This document shows, piece after piece, positions 29,696 to 38,673 of a stretch of 64,000 nt of DNA. Made by a program: the position numbers and the translations under genes. The DNA lies in assembly GCA_965261255.1 (NCBI GenBank), contig CBDHCQ010000004.1, positions 62,001 to 126,000 of the forward strand. The letters are read 5' to 3'. Below the pieces are notes generated by a model. That model had not been told where the DNA came from. It saw only the letters and a list, made by a program, of their open reading frames with translations, and ran no database searches. The stretch is from Bin80 sp965261255. Lineage in GTDB: Bacteria > Bacteroidota > Rhodothermia > Rhodothermales > Bin80. The number at the start of each line of letters is the position of its first letter. Position 1 is the first letter of the stretch.

Positions 29696-31397
29696 CTAGT
29701 CTTGTTTGAGCGGGATCGCGTGCGTCTTATTTTGAGGAAACACGGTCGTCACGCGCTGGTGCTCGTTGAGTTTGACCTTGAGGGTGGCCCAGCTCTTGTG
29801 GATCTGTATTGCGCACAACCTGCTTCGAATCAGATGCACGACATGGAAGGCCAGGATGGACAGGAACAGATGGGCTTCAATCTGCTCATCCTTGCTGTGA
29901 TAGATTGGGCGGAAGCCCAAGTCGGATTTCATCGTGCGGTAGGAGTGTTCAATTTCTCCCAACTGCCAGTATGTTCGCGCAAGATACTCACAGGACCACT
30001 TCGCATGACTGGTACGCAGGACGTATCCGCCAAAGGCTTCGGTGCAGGCATCGTAGGCCGACCGACGCGTCAGGAGAATCTTTTCGGCGTGCGCTGGCTG
30101 GCCCTTTTTCTTCACAACTTTGACCTCGTAGTGATATCCGACCTGTTTGTACTTCTCCATGAGCCGTCCCTCCTTTCGCTCAATCACCGCATACGTCTTC
30201 GGACGTCGGGGCATCGTGAGCTCCTCGTTCAAGTGTGCAATGGCCGCTTCAAATTGGGCGCGCTTCGTGCTGATGATTTGATCGCTGACCGCCTGCCGGA
30301 CCTCACTGTGTAGATACACCCGCCGCTCTCCATCATTTCCCCCCAAGCTTCCAGGCACGTACATACACCTCGTGAGTGGATTGAAAAACTTGATCCGGTT
30401 CCCGGTCCAGAACCGGGGGCGTCTTCGTGCGCTCTACACAGATCCAGTTCAATCCTTCTTCCCTCAAATACGCCAAATACGCCTCGGTTGCGATGCCCGC
30501 ATCCATAATGACCGTTGGCTGGTCCCCGTTCAACTGTTCGATGGCCCTGCACAAAGTCTCCGGCTCACTCGCATTGCCGGGGAGAATTTCTGCGGTGCGC
30601 GGGAACCCCGAGGCATCAAGCGTCATCGCCAGCGTGACCAGCGGACAATCGTTGCGCTTGTCCTTGCTGCGCCCATAGCGCAAGCGCGCGCCTTTCTTGC
30701 GACCTGTGTAGTAGGTGTTGGTCAGATCATAGAACACGATCGTTTCCGTAAAACCCAATAAGGCCTGGGTGTTGCCAAAGAGTTCGTCAATAATCGTCTT
30801 CCGGTGCGCGTAGAGCCCAGCAGCAATGCGGTAGAGCGTCCGGTCACAGGGACGTTTGGCTTGGAGTAATTCCAGTATACAGGACCGTTCGCACATCCAG
30901 TCGTAGGTTTGCCGCTCGCTCCCGGGAGAGAGCATTCGTCCCACGACCAGGGCGGTGGCCCAGTGAATCTGATCCCGGTTGAAGTTCAAGGTTTGCAGGA
31001 TCTGGGTAAACCCCAGCAGATCCAGCGCTTTGAGCGCCACGCGCTCGCTGCCAATGGTTCGCGTGTCGGGATGATGGATTTCATTGGTGAGAATGGCATC
31101 CCGGTCATCCCGTGGATCATGGACATCATAGCCCTTGCGTTTGAGCTTCTCCATGATGTCCTGACTGGCCTGGTGAAGGACTTCATCTTCAAACGGCAGG
31201 CGCGCATGTCCGTGCAAGCCGTCGCGCACGAGTTGCATGAGCGTCGGCCATTGTTCTTTGGGGAGGTTGAAGTCTTTGCCGAGGTTGAGGAGGGTTCGTT
31301 GCCGGGGATTTCCGTGGACGCGATAGGATTCAACAGTGGAGTAGTAGACGACCTTTTTGCCGGATTTGAGGGTACGGGGTTTGGCATAGACATACAT
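29696..31397 (-). mobile_element. IS1634-family transposase in two frames (G6 slip)
   Basis: Part one starts at ATG 31397 (MYVYAKPRTLKSGKK) and includes VIFYDLTNTYYTGRKKGARL-type DDE core residues (YDLTNTYY) and VIMDAGIATEAYL (second Asp). It stops just after WKLGGK at 30333. Part two overlaps (30364 to 29696) and gives GNDGERRVYLHSE, EGRLMEKYKQVGYHYEV and IEHSYRTMKSDLGFRP with the catalytic Glu region. The join is a run of six G (plus strand CCCCCC, 30339-30344). With five G the frame is continuous, for about 565 residues. Ends of the element were not fixed: AT- and palindrome-rich flanks extend to about 29517 and 31571. Programmed slippage, decay and sequence error are all possible. Confidence 0.82.
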
Positions 31398-31604
31398 GGT
31401 CGGGGTGGGGTAATTGGGGGTTGAACGGTGGGGTTGGCGAAAAAATCCCACTACATTGAGGGGTTTCGGCAAAACCATTCTATAAGGGCGTAATTTGCCC
31501 TAAATAGACCAATGTAACCCCGAAATCGGGGGTTCTTACCCCGAAAAACCCGAAATCAGGCCAAAAACTCAGACAGGATGGAATGGAAATACCGAAGTCG
31601 CGCC

Positions 31605-31830
31605 AGGTGCGGTCCTCCCTAGCCAAGCCCCCGTGACACCCTGCCTCGCTACGCCACGCCGCGATTTTAAATGGGACCGTCCACCTGAGTTACCCTAGGT
31701 GCGGTCCTCCCTTGCCAAGAAGCCCAGCGCCGCCTTGCCTCGCTACGCCATGCCATGCCTCGCCATGCCACGATTCTAAATGGGACCGTCCACCCGAGTT
31801 ACCCCTAGTGCAGTCCTCCCTCGTCGAGCC
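31605..31830. repeat. Tandem repeat, units of 92 and 110 bp plus a partial unit
   Basis: Unit 1 is 31605-31696, unit 2 is 31697-31806, and a partial third starts at 31807. Each begins AGGTGCGGTCCTCCCT (or AGTGCAGTCCTCCCT), contains TGCCTCGCTACGCCA and ends AAATGGGACCGTCCACC, GAGTTACCC. Unit 2 is longer because of extra CATGC-type steps. GGGACCGTCCACCT near the end of one unit is nearly inverted relative to AGGTGCGGTCCTCCC at the start of the next, so hairpins span the unit borders. It lies between the IS1634 element and the 3' end of the five-gene operon. Confidence 0.8.
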
Positions 31831-31993
31831 TTATCATACCGTAGTGAAAAAAGTATGTTCAGACGGATGTTGCCCAGGCAATATCGGCTTAAATATACAT
31901 GGCTCCATTAGTACCGAGATACAGTTGAATAGCATCATAGTTGAACTGCACACGGACGCTACTATAAAACCTTCCGAGATATATAGACATGTG

Positions 31994-32905
31994 TTATCCT
32001 CGGATTCGAGGAAGATTATCATGCTGAGTTTTCACAACATTGTCCGTGATCTCTCGCAACTCATCGTCGTCTAAAATACTAAGTTCCCTTGAAGCTTGAA
32101 TTGAGCCGATTGCTTGACAGGCAGACCGTAGGCCCGCTCCCTTTCCTAATGGTGTGTTAGGCTTTCTTTCCAATAGCTCGGCCAGACTAAGGATGAATGA
32201 GCTCCGAATTCTGTGTGAGCCAAGTACCGAATTCCGAGATACGACTAGCATTACCAAATTCTCCCAGTAAGCTTTATTTAATCGTAGAACCTCTCGGACT
32301 TTGCGCATAAGAACATGATCACCCCTTGAAACCTGCCTAACTAGATGTTCTCTCCACCAAGCTCGTGCGAAAGGGCAATCCACATAGACGGATCTATTCC
32401 CCCGAGCTTCCTGCAAACCACCTAAGCGTCTAAGAATCGTTCGTACTCGACGATCAACCAACTCATTTCGCCTATCCCCCTGTCCCTTGAGGAGTGTTTT
32501 GATGTCCCGTGCACCATTAGAGTCTGGCTTTCCGCTTGCAGCCAAGTAAGAAGCTTGAATCAGGCCACTTTCAATATGACGAAGGGTAACAGTCGCCCAG
32601 AAAGTTGTCCTACACGCAATTCTGGGGGTAATGCTTAACCAAGCATTAAAAAGACTTTGTTCTGTATCTGTGGGAGGCTGCTTGAATTCACTCTCAGTCA
32701 AGGGAGTCGGGAGAAGAGTGATCGTCTTAGAGCCTGGTGTGAACTCCACAGAACTCATGATAAAATCAAGAAACCCCAGATTACTCTGGACTGCCTTGAG
32801 AAGTTCTAACTGTAGTTTGGAACCTTTCTTTTTGAGCAAATCTCTTCGCAGTTTCGAAAATGATTCATCCTGAAATTCTTCATAGCTATTATGTACCATG
32901 CTCAC
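31994..32905 (-). CDS. DUF6339-like protein, last gene of the sulfur/GHKL operon
   Basis: 303 residues from a GTG at 32905 (an ATG two codons later is an alternative). The GTG overlaps the stop of the previous gene as GTGA, so translation is coupled. The protein is mostly helical and basic: FNAWLSITPRIACRTTFWATV, then YVDCPFARAWWREHLVRQVS, then VMLVVSRNSVLGSHRIRSSF. The order of a 'LTP...W' segment, an RxxWW segment and a C-terminal helical region recalls DUF6339 proteins, which I recall near defence genes; this match is by eye. No catalytic motif is evident. It may be the effector or an adaptor of the system. Confidence 0.7.
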   Translation of the reverse strand: MSMVHNSYEEFQDESFSKLRRDLLKKKGSKLQLELLKAVQSNLGFLDFIMSSVEFTPGSKTITLLPTPLTESEFKQPPTDTEQSLFNAWLSITPRIACRTTFWATVTLRHIESGLIQASYLAASGKPDSNGARDIKTLLKGQGDRRNELVDRRVRTILRRLGGLQEARGNRSVYVDCPFARAWWREHLVRQVSRGDHVLMRKVREVLRLNKAYWENLVMLVVSRNSVLGSHRIRSSFILSLAELLERKPNTPLGKGAGLRSACQAIGSIQASRELSILDDDELREITDNVVKTQHDNLPRIRG

Positions 32906-33750
32906 TCATCTTCTGATTGGTCCGGGATATCGTGAGGATACAATTTTGTAGCGACTTCCTCAGGGCGAAAATCAGGCTCGCTCCAGTGAGATAAATTCTT
33001 CTGTTTTAGATGGTCGGCGAGGATGTCAAGGTTACGAGAGGATGATTCTCCACCATCATCGTCATTTTTAAACTCTCTTTGTAGGAAAGCAAAACATGCC
33101 GTGACTATATTGGTCATTATGTGTGATCGTACACTCCCTTTTTTCTGAAGGAAGGAGTGGAGCTTTGGATTAAGACGGACCAAAAACCGAAAATCTTCTT
33201 CAGTCTGTGCACCAACATAAAACTCTCCGGGTCCCAATTCTTGATCAGGGTTTAGGGTTAGTAACTGCAGTATTGAGGAGGATCCAAACCGAATCAAGGT
33301 TCCGAGTGCAAGTCGACTTCCTTTCCTCAATGTTATCGTCTGGTTGTCCCAGATTTGATGGACACCGTCTTTTTTAGCATTCAGTCTGAGATCACGGTCG
33401 GGAACAGTACTGACTATCATTGGCGTGAGAATTGGGGGTTCGCCGAGATCGTCGCTATTCCAAGAGATACAATGTTCCTCGGTTTTCGATGTATATGTTT
33501 TTCGATATGAGGATTTGGGGGATGAAACGGCGCAAACGTAGATCGCTTTGTTTTCTTGCAGTAAACGCGAAATCAGCGGAGCTCCTTCAATCCGATGAGT
33601 GATAATGAACGAACACTTATCGTCGCCAGGCACACATTCGATGATGTATTTGCCTTTTGGAAAGGAGATATTACCAGACTCCAGTATTGGAAATCGTGGT
33701 GACCGAATAGCATTTGACGGCTCTGTCGAAGAAACGGAGAACTGGTACAT
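32902..33750 (-). CDS. Unrecognised protein of the sulfur/GHKL operon
   Basis: 282 residues that I cannot place in a family. The first two thirds look beta-rich (KGKYIIECVPGDDKCSFIIT, NKAIYVCAVSSPKSSYRKTY). The last third is helical, with MTNIVTACFAFLQREFKNDD and an acidic tail. No signal peptide or transmembrane segment and no obvious nuclease motif are seen. The ATG is 25 bases after the ATPase stop, and the end overlaps the next gene by four bases, so it belongs to the operon. A DNA- or partner-binding role is only a guess from context. Confidence 0.8.
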   Translation of the reverse strand: MYQFSVSSTEPSNAIRSPRFPILESGNISFPKGKYIIECVPGDDKCSFIITHRIEGAPLISRLLQENKAIYVCAVSSPKSSYRKTYTSKTEEHCISWNSDDLGEPPILTPMIVSTVPDRDLRLNAKKDGVHQIWDNQTITLRKGSRLALGTLIRFGSSSILQLLTLNPDQELGPGEFYVGAQTEEDFRFLVRLNPKLHSFLQKKGSVRSHIMTNIVTACFAFLQREFKNDDDGGESSSRNLDILADHLKQKNLSHWSEPDFRPEEVATKLYPHDIPDQSEDE

Positions 33751-33775
33751 TCTAACTATCTACCATCGAGCGCCA

Positions 33776-35710
33776 CTACCCCTTGTATATGTCTACTCGG
33801 AGCGTTGGCTCGTGATCAGGAGGCAATATAAGGTTGTGGGGAAGAGAGTATTCTAAAACAATATCTAAGCTGTCACCAGATTCAATATTGCCAAGGTGGA
33901 CGCCCGTAATCTGTTCATTTTCCTTAATGAGTTTCCTCTTATCAGCAGGTTTGTCGTCTATACGTACCTTTCTGAGAATGAGGGCTTTGGTATCATTTCT
34001 CGAACGAAGGTCACACGTTGCATCTATATTTTGGTCCACGCACAAACGAAGTTGAGCGTCACTCAAACTACTGTGACATTCCACAACGACCCTCTGACTA
34101 TTTGTGTTAACTGCCACCGATGTTGCCGTAAACACAGGACCCAATTGGGGTTGGGGACGTGACTTAGTCGATTTTGAGGATTTCTTTTTGCCTTTTTTAT
34201 GCGAGGGGCCTGGGCCCACATCTGATTCCGCGTAAGATTTGGAAGGAATGCGTTTGTCAATTGCCTCAGGACTTCCCCAGAAAGATGGGTAATTCGGGCC
34301 AGTTTCTCCTTCCCGTCCGAAATCTAGCGCAAGAAAGTCATCTGGGTTATATGACTCAGAGCTTATTTTCGGAGCTTTAGCTTTAAGCCATTCTTTAATT
34401 TTGCCAAAAGCGTTCCCCAATTCGCGCGCTTTGTCTTTCGATAGTCGTTGCTTGGGATGTAGTTCGTTGTGCAGCGGACCTTCGGCATTGCGCACAAACT
34501 CATGTAGCTTCCCGCCCGACTTTGAATTGAGCAATAAAACGGCATGAAAAGGTCGACGATCTGAAAATGCATACCGAAGCCTAGGAAGGTTGTTTGCGTC
34601 GGAAATCCACATGCCATTCCTATAAAGGTCAACTTGAGTCACGCCAGAAGCTGTAGAACCATACCGGACCTCTACGTCTCCAAGCTCTGTTGGTATCGTG
34701 TGCTTCTCACCTTTTTGGAATGTGACATAAGCGGAATAGGCTCGGGATCCGCTGATGAAAGCCCCCGGCTTTTTTCTTTTATTTCCCCTTTCCTCCTCCA
34801 ATACCTCTCTAAGTATTACGCGATCCAATATCAGCAGATCACCGGCATTATGCTTAAAGCGTAGATCTTCAAATTCAACAATGAGACGACCTTCATGAAT
34901 CGCTGGGAAGAAGTTGCGCGCAGCAGATTTAAAAACAAGATCCGAAAGTTTTTCTGGAGACTCTTTGAAATAATTGAATGCAGGGACAATTATGGCCGTC
35001 CCATGTCTCCAATTTTGCGTGATCCAATCCACATCCTGTGCGATGAGGAGAGGCAAATGCCGGTCGGTAGCACAGATGTGATGCCCTTTTTCCATTTTGT
35101 GAACCAAGAACCCATCCCCGGATCTTGGTTGTTCGTCGCCGTCTCGGATGCTCGAAGCGAGAACAGCGTGGCCTGAACCTATCCTTTCTCCCTTGAAGTT
35201 AACTCCACCATAGAGGATATAACGCAAGTTGGATGCAGGTATGATGGTCGAATGGCCATTACCATAGGTACCCATTGCATCTCTACCCTTAACGCTGATA
35301 CCATCACCGAGTAAAGCCCTCATCCGAGAATCATCTAGGCCAATACCATTATCAAGGACTGACAAGACGTCCTGCTCACTCTGCCCTAGTGCTTTCCGTA
35401 TGACCTCGACTACACGAGAAGCCTGGCTGCTAAGCTTTCCTCCTACACTTTTGTGAGTCTCCACAGCACATTCGAAAGTATCCTTGTATTCCTGAATGCC
35501 AGGAATTCCTTCATTCTTACAGCGAGTAAGACGAAATCTTATTTTGGCCGACTTAACGCCTGCTTCGATGGCTGCATCAAGAGAATTCTGCACTAACTCT
35601 CGAACGATTGCCGAGGGTCGGAGGTCACTGAATCCAGAGATTCCAGACGGGGTAAATCCCCTGGAAGATCCAGGAAAAAACCGTAGCTTCGGTAGAGCAT
35701 TATTGGTCAT
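33776..35710 (-). CDS. GHKL (HATPase_c) ATPase, MORC/Hsp90-like
   Basis: 644 residues. The N-terminal third is a GHKL ATPase: Glu38 and Asn42 in RELVQNSLDAA (N box), DNGIGLDDSRM at 120-130 (G1 box) and GTYGNGHST at 147-155 (G2 box). Next is a transducer-like domain (to about 480), a Lys/Ser-rich linker near 505-520 (HKKGKKKSSKSTKSRP) and a beta-rich C-terminal domain. GHKL ATPases act as nucleotide-gated dimer clamps (MutL, MORC, Hsp90, gyrase). The ATG overlaps the stop of the cysteine desulfurase gene by 11 bases. It is clearly distinct from the HtpG in this window. I infer that it senses or clamps DNA in the system. Confidence 0.88.
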   Translation of the reverse strand: MTNNALPKLRFFPGSSRGFTPSGISGFSDLRPSAIVRELVQNSLDAAIEAGVKSAKIRFRLTRCKNEGIPGIQEYKDTFECAVETHKSVGGKLSSQASRVVEVIRKALGQSEQDVLSVLDNGIGLDDSRMRALLGDGISVKGRDAMGTYGNGHSTIIPASNLRYILYGGVNFKGERIGSGHAVLASSIRDGDEQPRSGDGFLVHKMEKGHHICATDRHLPLLIAQDVDWITQNWRHGTAIIVPAFNYFKESPEKLSDLVFKSAARNFFPAIHEGRLIVEFEDLRFKHNAGDLLILDRVILREVLEEERGNKRKKPGAFISGSRAYSAYVTFQKGEKHTIPTELGDVEVRYGSTASGVTQVDLYRNGMWISDANNLPRLRYAFSDRRPFHAVLLLNSKSGGKLHEFVRNAEGPLHNELHPKQRLSKDKARELGNAFGKIKEWLKAKAPKISSESYNPDDFLALDFGREGETGPNYPSFWGSPEAIDKRIPSKSYAESDVGPGPSHKKGKKKSSKSTKSRPQPQLGPVFTATSVAVNTNSQRVVVECHSSLSDAQLRLCVDQNIDATCDLRSRNDTKALILRKVRIDDKPADKRKLIKENEQITGVHLGNIESGDSLDIVLEYSLPHNLILPPDHEPTLRVDIYKG

Positions 35711-36872
35711 GGACCATAAAGTTTATGCGGTTAATTTCAGAGAAAGCGGCAATCGCAACATCTATTTCTTCATCGCTGGTAAATCGACCCAAACTTACAC
35801 GAAATCCCGATTCAGCGACCTCTGGCTTTAGGCCCAGTGCGAGTAAGACCCTTGATGGCCGCGTGCTTCCTGACGAACAAGCAGCCCCCGTAGATATAGC
35901 TAATTTATCTGAAACCGTTTCAATTACCTGGTGAGCGAGGATCCCAGGAAAACTAAGACTCAGATTCCCGGCCACACGATGATTGGGATGACCAAAAAGT
36001 CGGATACTGGAACAGATCTGCTGAAGCCCGTCTCGGAGACGCAAAGTAAGCCGTAACATTCGGGCCGAATCCTGAGGCCATTCATTTGCGGCTATCTGGC
36101 ATGCTTTTCCAAAGCCAGCAACCAAACCGACAGGAATGGTACCAGGCCTTAGGCCATTCTCCTGTCCGCCTCCAGTAAAGATAGGTTCTATTGGCGTACC
36201 GCTTCGGACAAATAGTGCCCCGATCCCTTTCGGGCCATATACCTTGTGAGCGGAAAGGCTAAGCATGTCAACACCCCACGAATCAATATCAATATTGATT
36301 CGCCCGGCTGCTTGTGTCGCGTCCGTATGAAATAACGTATTATTAGCACGACACAGAGCGCCGATGTCACTCAGTGGCTGAATGACACCGATCTCGTTAT
36401 TTACCGCCATGATCGTGACTAAGGCAGTACGTTCGCTCAAAGCACGTTCTAAATCGGCGAGGTTAACCAGTCCATCTTTATCTACAGGCAACACGGTAAT
36501 TTCAAATCCCATGTGTCCCAAGTCGTGAACTGTATCCAAGACAGCCGAATGTTCCGTGGTGATGGTAACAAGCTGATCTCTATGACTGTTCCTGAAGGCT
36601 TTTGCAATACCACGTATGGCCAAGTTACAAGACTCGGTAGCTCCCGAAGTAAAAATAATCTCTTCATCGTCCGCTCCGATAAAATCTGCGATTTGCCCAC
36701 GTGCTAACTGTACTGCGTCAAAAGCTTCCCAGCCGTATGCATGGTCTATTGAGTGTGAATTCCCAAAGCTAATCTCGAAATAAGGCCGGACCGCTTCCAG
36801 TACACGGGGATCAATGGGGGTAGTCGCTTGGTAGTCTAAATACACCTGACGTGATGCCGCGTGCTGAATCAT
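35700..36872 (-). CDS. Cysteine desulfurase (IscS/NifS/DndA type)
   Basis: 390 residues from ATG 36872, whose first bases overlap the stop of the upstream gene as ATGA. A TTG three codons earlier is less likely. It is a PLP-dependent class V aminotransferase: YLDYQATTPIDP at the start, TSGATESCNLAI, HTDATQAAGR, the Schiff-base lysine 210 in SAHKVYGPKG and the persulfide-forming cysteine 332 in STGAACSSGS. It moves sulfur from cysteine to a partner. Being fused by overlap to a PP-loop sulfur-inserting enzyme, it is expected to feed that enzyme, as DndA feeds DndC. It is not accompanied by iscU or suf genes, so a housekeeping Fe-S role is less likely. Confidence 0.95.
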   Translation of the reverse strand: MIQHAASRQVYLDYQATTPIDPRVLEAVRPYFEISFGNSHSIDHAYGWEAFDAVQLARGQIADFIGADDEEIIFTSGATESCNLAIRGIAKAFRNSHRDQLVTITTEHSAVLDTVHDLGHMGFEITVLPVDKDGLVNLADLERALSERTALVTIMAVNNEIGVIQPLSDIGALCRANNTLFHTDATQAAGRINIDIDSWGVDMLSLSAHKVYGPKGIGALFVRSGTPIEPIFTGGGQENGLRPGTIPVGLVAGFGKACQIAANEWPQDSARMLRLTLRLRDGLQQICSSIRLFGHPNHRVAGNLSLSFPGILAHQVIETVSDKLAISTGAACSSGSTRPSRVLLALGLKPEVAESGFRVSLGRFTSDEEIDVAIAAFSEINRINFMVHDQ

Positions 36873-38140
36873 TCGGTACAATCACAGGGAAGTAAAGTGC
36901 TGGAGTATTTTTTTAGATTTGGTTCATCAGCTGTTGATAAGAGCCTGTAAGAAAAATCAGTTTCTGTACCGAAGAAGCCAATGACGGTATTCGCTAGATT
37001 ACTCTTGATTTTTCGTTTTTCGGCCACCAGGTCTCGGCCATACTTTTCTTCCATCTTGATCCACCAAGCTATATCAGAGGGAGTTCCGAGAAGTGTTCCA
37101 AATCCGGGCACTTTGTCATTTTTCTCTTTCTCCATACTCTCACGAACATTCCGTAAGTTTGAAACACCTTTTAAAAAACAATAGACGCAGTTTGAAAGAC
37201 TTCCTTGTTGGGGTAGCGAAAGGTCCCAAGGTTGCTGATCCCAAAAAGCATTTACATTCTTTCGGGTAATTCCCAGATCTGCCAAGGGCATATAGACATG
37301 CTCTCCGGTATATCCTGAAGCCCCCGGACCAGAGTTTCTGGCGAAAACGCGGCGAACCCGAAGTTGCTCATCGCCCCTAAGTCCCACAAATGCAATATAC
37401 TCAACTCCATCTTTTCCGAACAAAGTCTGTTTTTCGGATGTCTTGGCTGCTAGTTTAGAATTTTCAAATGGTCGCCAAGAGGAGGAATAATCAATGTATC
37501 TTTGTTCTGGACGGAAATATGGTCGAGACAAAACAAAAGCTTTTTTTTTCGCGAAAATACTTTTCGGAACTCCGCCACGATGCCGTAGATGACGACGATA
37601 CATTGAATCAAGATCTATCCTAGAACGATTCCCATAGTGGCCCAGCCGTGGGATTGATTCCCGTCCGACCAACCAGTCTTTCAAGAACATGCGTGTTGTT
37701 TCCAATTTCATATTTGCAGTGCAAATCCGAGAGAACTGGTTTGGAACGTAGCCTGACCAAGAAAGAAGCTCTTCAAATACTTCTCCGCGCCAGTGGAATC
37801 CATCTTGATTCTGGCTTGAACGTGGACGCTCGTTCACAATACGGTAGGTCGGCAGGCGAGTCCATTCGCCATTTCGGGCATCTTCGTAAGTTTGAAACTC
37901 AATCCAAAAAAACGGTATCCCGTACCGAGTTGAGGCATCCTTGCAGTCTCTTGCAAATCGGTATGTTTCCGGGTGTTCAGAAGATGTATTGTTAAAAATA
38001 ATAACATCACCCCGATCTTGATCTAAGATCTTATTCGCCAGAAGCGTAAAAAGTAGCATTCCGCTGGTACGACCACCTGAAAACTTCACGATGTGAGGCA
38101 GATCCTGATGGTGTTTGGCACGATACCGGAGAAGGTGCAT
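36869..38140 (-). CDS. PP-loop ATP pyrophosphatase of the PAPS reductase family (DndC/SspD-like)
   Basis: 423 residues from ATG 38140; a start 28 codons earlier is rejected because a good GGAGG lies 7 bases before this ATG. The PP-loop is SGGRTSG (21-27) after VKF, followed by VIIFNNTSSEHPETY. RICTANMK carries Cys140 and a basic binding site, and GLRGDEQLRVRR (253-264) is a family motif. Cys318 and Cys321 (NCVYCFLKG) and Cys419 and Cys421 (LPCDC) could bind an Fe-S cluster or carry persulfide. Such enzymes adenylate a substrate and insert sulfur; DndC and SspD do so on the DNA backbone. It is the first gene of the five-gene operon. Confidence 0.88.
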   Translation of the reverse strand: MHLLRYRAKHHQDLPHIVKFSGGRTSGMLLFTLLANKILDQDRGDVIIFNNTSSEHPETYRFARDCKDASTRYGIPFFWIEFQTYEDARNGEWTRLPTYRIVNERPRSSQNQDGFHWRGEVFEELLSWSGYVPNQFSRICTANMKLETTRMFLKDWLVGRESIPRLGHYGNRSRIDLDSMYRRHLRHRGGVPKSIFAKKKAFVLSRPYFRPEQRYIDYSSSWRPFENSKLAAKTSEKQTLFGKDGVEYIAFVGLRGDEQLRVRRVFARNSGPGASGYTGEHVYMPLADLGITRKNVNAFWDQQPWDLSLPQQGSLSNCVYCFLKGVSNLRNVRESMEKEKNDKVPGFGTLLGTPSDIAWWIKMEEKYGRDLVAEKRKIKSNLANTVIGFFGTETDFSYRLLSTADEPNLKKYSSTLLPCDCTE

Positions 38141-38147
38141 ATTCGAA

Positions 38148-38152
38148 CCTCC
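38148..38152 (-). promoter_or_regulatory. Ribosome binding site that sets the PP-loop gene start
   Basis: On the minus strand GGAGG lies 7 bases before the ATG at 38140. No such site precedes the ATG at 38224. Strong Shine-Dalgarno sites are uncommon in this window, so it is informative. Confidence 0.7.
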
Positions 38153-38673
38153 AACAGAATTCCGGGATTGGCCTCGGGTTTGAATTACAAGGTGAGGTAC
38201 GGAACGCAATGGTCTAGAGAGCATTGATGTGCGAGTATTTATTCAGACTTCCCTGACGGAATTGCCAGTCAATGGGGGGCAATGCGAGGGTGAGATATCA
38301 GTGGGAAGATTTTCCGTGTGCCGGAGTACAGGTTGAAACCATCGTGCATAATGCAAAACCAAAGAGATAGGGGGATGTTTTGTTGAAGCGGGGCACACAA
38401 GTTTTCGTAATGCGATTGGTGTAGACTTAGCCGAGGCTAGGTTACAGAACGGACAGCCATTTGGGGCATTTTACCGATACTGCAAAGCACCTAAGACAAA
38501 GTTCCACCGATCAAATGTGACGGAGGTTCCTCTGTATTCTGCGCGTATATCCGAGCAAAGTCTCGTCAAGAGGGCAGATTCATCCAAAGACACACTCGTC
38601 TGCCGTCTCCCATGGGATCCTAGGGGCATCTGCTACAATTATATTACTTTGGGAGTATCTACGGATGTAGGAG
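38153..38673. other. Upstream gap of the operon with one undecided open frame
   Basis: The operon promoter must lie here. On the plus strand a frame is open from 38352 to the TGA at 38703-38705 (117 codons) and reads FRNAIGVDLAEARLQNGQPF and VPLYSARISEQSLVKR. It looks coding-like but lacks an early ATG and a family match, and its end overlaps the convergent gene. Confidence 0.4.

Noticed and set aside
31605..31830. CRISPR array
   Set aside because: Units of 92 and 110 bases follow one another without spacers, and no cas gene is present.
31994..38140. Standard Dnd or Ssp system
   Set aside because: Only the desulfurase and the PP-loop enzyme correspond. No DndB, DndD, DndE, SspB, SspC or SspE and no known restriction partner is nearby, so I do not give dnd or ssp symbols.
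38141..38224. Upstream start for the PP-loop gene at 38224
   Set aside because: No ribosome binding site there, and the added 28 residues look unlike the family. A GGAGG is placed 7 bases before the ATG at 38140.
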